From Spirochaetales bacterium (GTDB taxonomy: Bacteria > Spirochaetota > Spirochaetia > ARS1246), in assembly GCA_016930115.1 (NCBI GenBank), contig JAFGHN010000124.1, positions 1 to 14,741 of the forward strand: 14,741 nt of DNA. Reading direction: 5' to 3'. The notes under the pieces are model-generated. The model searched no databases. It saw nothing but the letters and a program-made list of their open reading frames with translations, and was not told the DNA's origin. Positions 14,319 through 14,741 of the stretch are shown here, piece by piece (within the stretch, counting starts at the first letter, position 1; each line of letters begins with the position of its first letter). The translations under genes and the position numbers were made by a program.

Positions 14319-14725
14319 ACTGTCTCGAAAACCTTTTCTTCGTCTTCGACACCGATCTCGTCGGAGACGCCATCTGCTTCGGCGTCATCCTTCTTGGTAA
14401 AGACGGGCTTGAACTCGACATGTTCAGCCACAATTTTGACTTTGCTCCTTGGGTTACCTTCCTGGTCCTGCCATCTGTCCTGTTTGAGCCTCCCGACAAC
14501 TCTCACTCCCCTGCCTTTTTCCAGATACTCGGCGCAACTTTCGGCGAGCTTTGCCCAGGCTTCGACATCAAAGAAGGAGACCTCCTTCTGATACTCCTCG
14601 TCCTGTTTGTAGAAACGGTTCGAAGCGACGCTGAACGAGCAGACCGGCGTACCTTTGGGCGTGGATTTGAGCTCCGGGTCCCTGGTAAGGTTTCCCTCGA
14701 TAAGGATTGAATTGAGACTGTTCAT
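14315..14725 (-). CDS. ssb: Single-stranded DNA-binding protein
   Basis: This encodes 136 residues with an N-terminal OB fold (about 1-105): MNSLNSILIEGNLTRDPELK, CSFSVASNRFY, VSFFDVEAWAKLAE, and GVRVVGRLKQDRWQDQEG. It coats single-stranded DNA in replication, recombination and repair. The ATG at 14725 has GGAGG 5 nt upstream; an in-frame ATG at 14737 lies before that site and is rejected. The C-terminal tail is short and acidic but ends EEKVFETV rather than the common D-D-x-P-F tip that recruits partner proteins, so partner binding may differ. It is read in the same direction as the trp operon but separated from it by a hairpin and a promoter. Its own promoter lies outside the window. Confidence 0.94.
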   Translation of the reverse strand: MNSLNSILIEGNLTRDPELKSTPKGTPVCSFSVASNRFYKQDEEYQKEVSFFDVEAWAKLAESCAEYLEKGRGVRVVGRLKQDRWQDQEGNPRSKVKIVAEHVEFKPVFTKKDDAEADGVSDEIGVEDEEKVFETV

Positions 14726-14741
14726 GGTTTCCTCCATGTGC

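Noticed and set aside
1..14741. Defence system, CRISPR array, mobile element or tRNA
   Set aside because: No repeat-spacer pattern, transposase or integrase motif, terminal repeats or cloverleaf-like sequence was found; the coding content is housekeeping and envelope genes.

Overview
The window is a compact bacterial chromosomal segment, moderately GC-rich, with standard stop codons and no mobile elements, tRNA, rRNA or CRISPR visible. Gene content and protein style (small SSB, a Crp-like protein beside glmS, several small envelope lipoproteins with loose lipoboxes, a lamin-tail-domain surface protein, a VWA protein) suggest a free-living spirochaete of the Spirochaeta group. This placement is an inference from style and should be tested by protein phylogeny.

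Left part (1-6400): the tail of an unrecognised + strand gene and a small TPR-like lipoprotein converge on a secreted VWA protein (minus), with 3' ends overlapping by 17 bp. rpiB (+) is divergent from the VWA gene and converges on a minus-strand cluster read as crp-like regulator -> glmS -> small lipoprotein. A lamin-tail-domain protein (+) diverges from the crp-like gene.

Right part (6469-14725, all minus): ssb, then a complete tryptophan operon trpE - trpGD - trpCF - trpB - trpA, followed without a break by an unrecognised 263-residue protein gene and trxA. Genes abut or overlap by 1-35 bp, so translational coupling is likely. The operon encodes every step from chorismate to tryptophan. Both the G-D and C-F fusions and the gene order match the well-known enteric arrangement.

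The most interesting element is the roughly 150-nt trp leader (14043-14193). It has a promoter with a perfect -35 (TTGACA), a 17-bp spacer and an extended -10. A strong intrinsic terminator (13-bp stem plus eight U) ends directly against the trpE Shine-Dalgarno. An upstream 7-nt segment (GGCCUCC) is exactly complementary to the 5' arm of the terminator. This is attenuator architecture. However, the two overlapping short leader ORFs contain no Trp codon, and there is no T-box motif and no TRAP-type triplet array. The operon therefore looks attenuated by a signal-sensing mechanism that I cannot assign to a known class.
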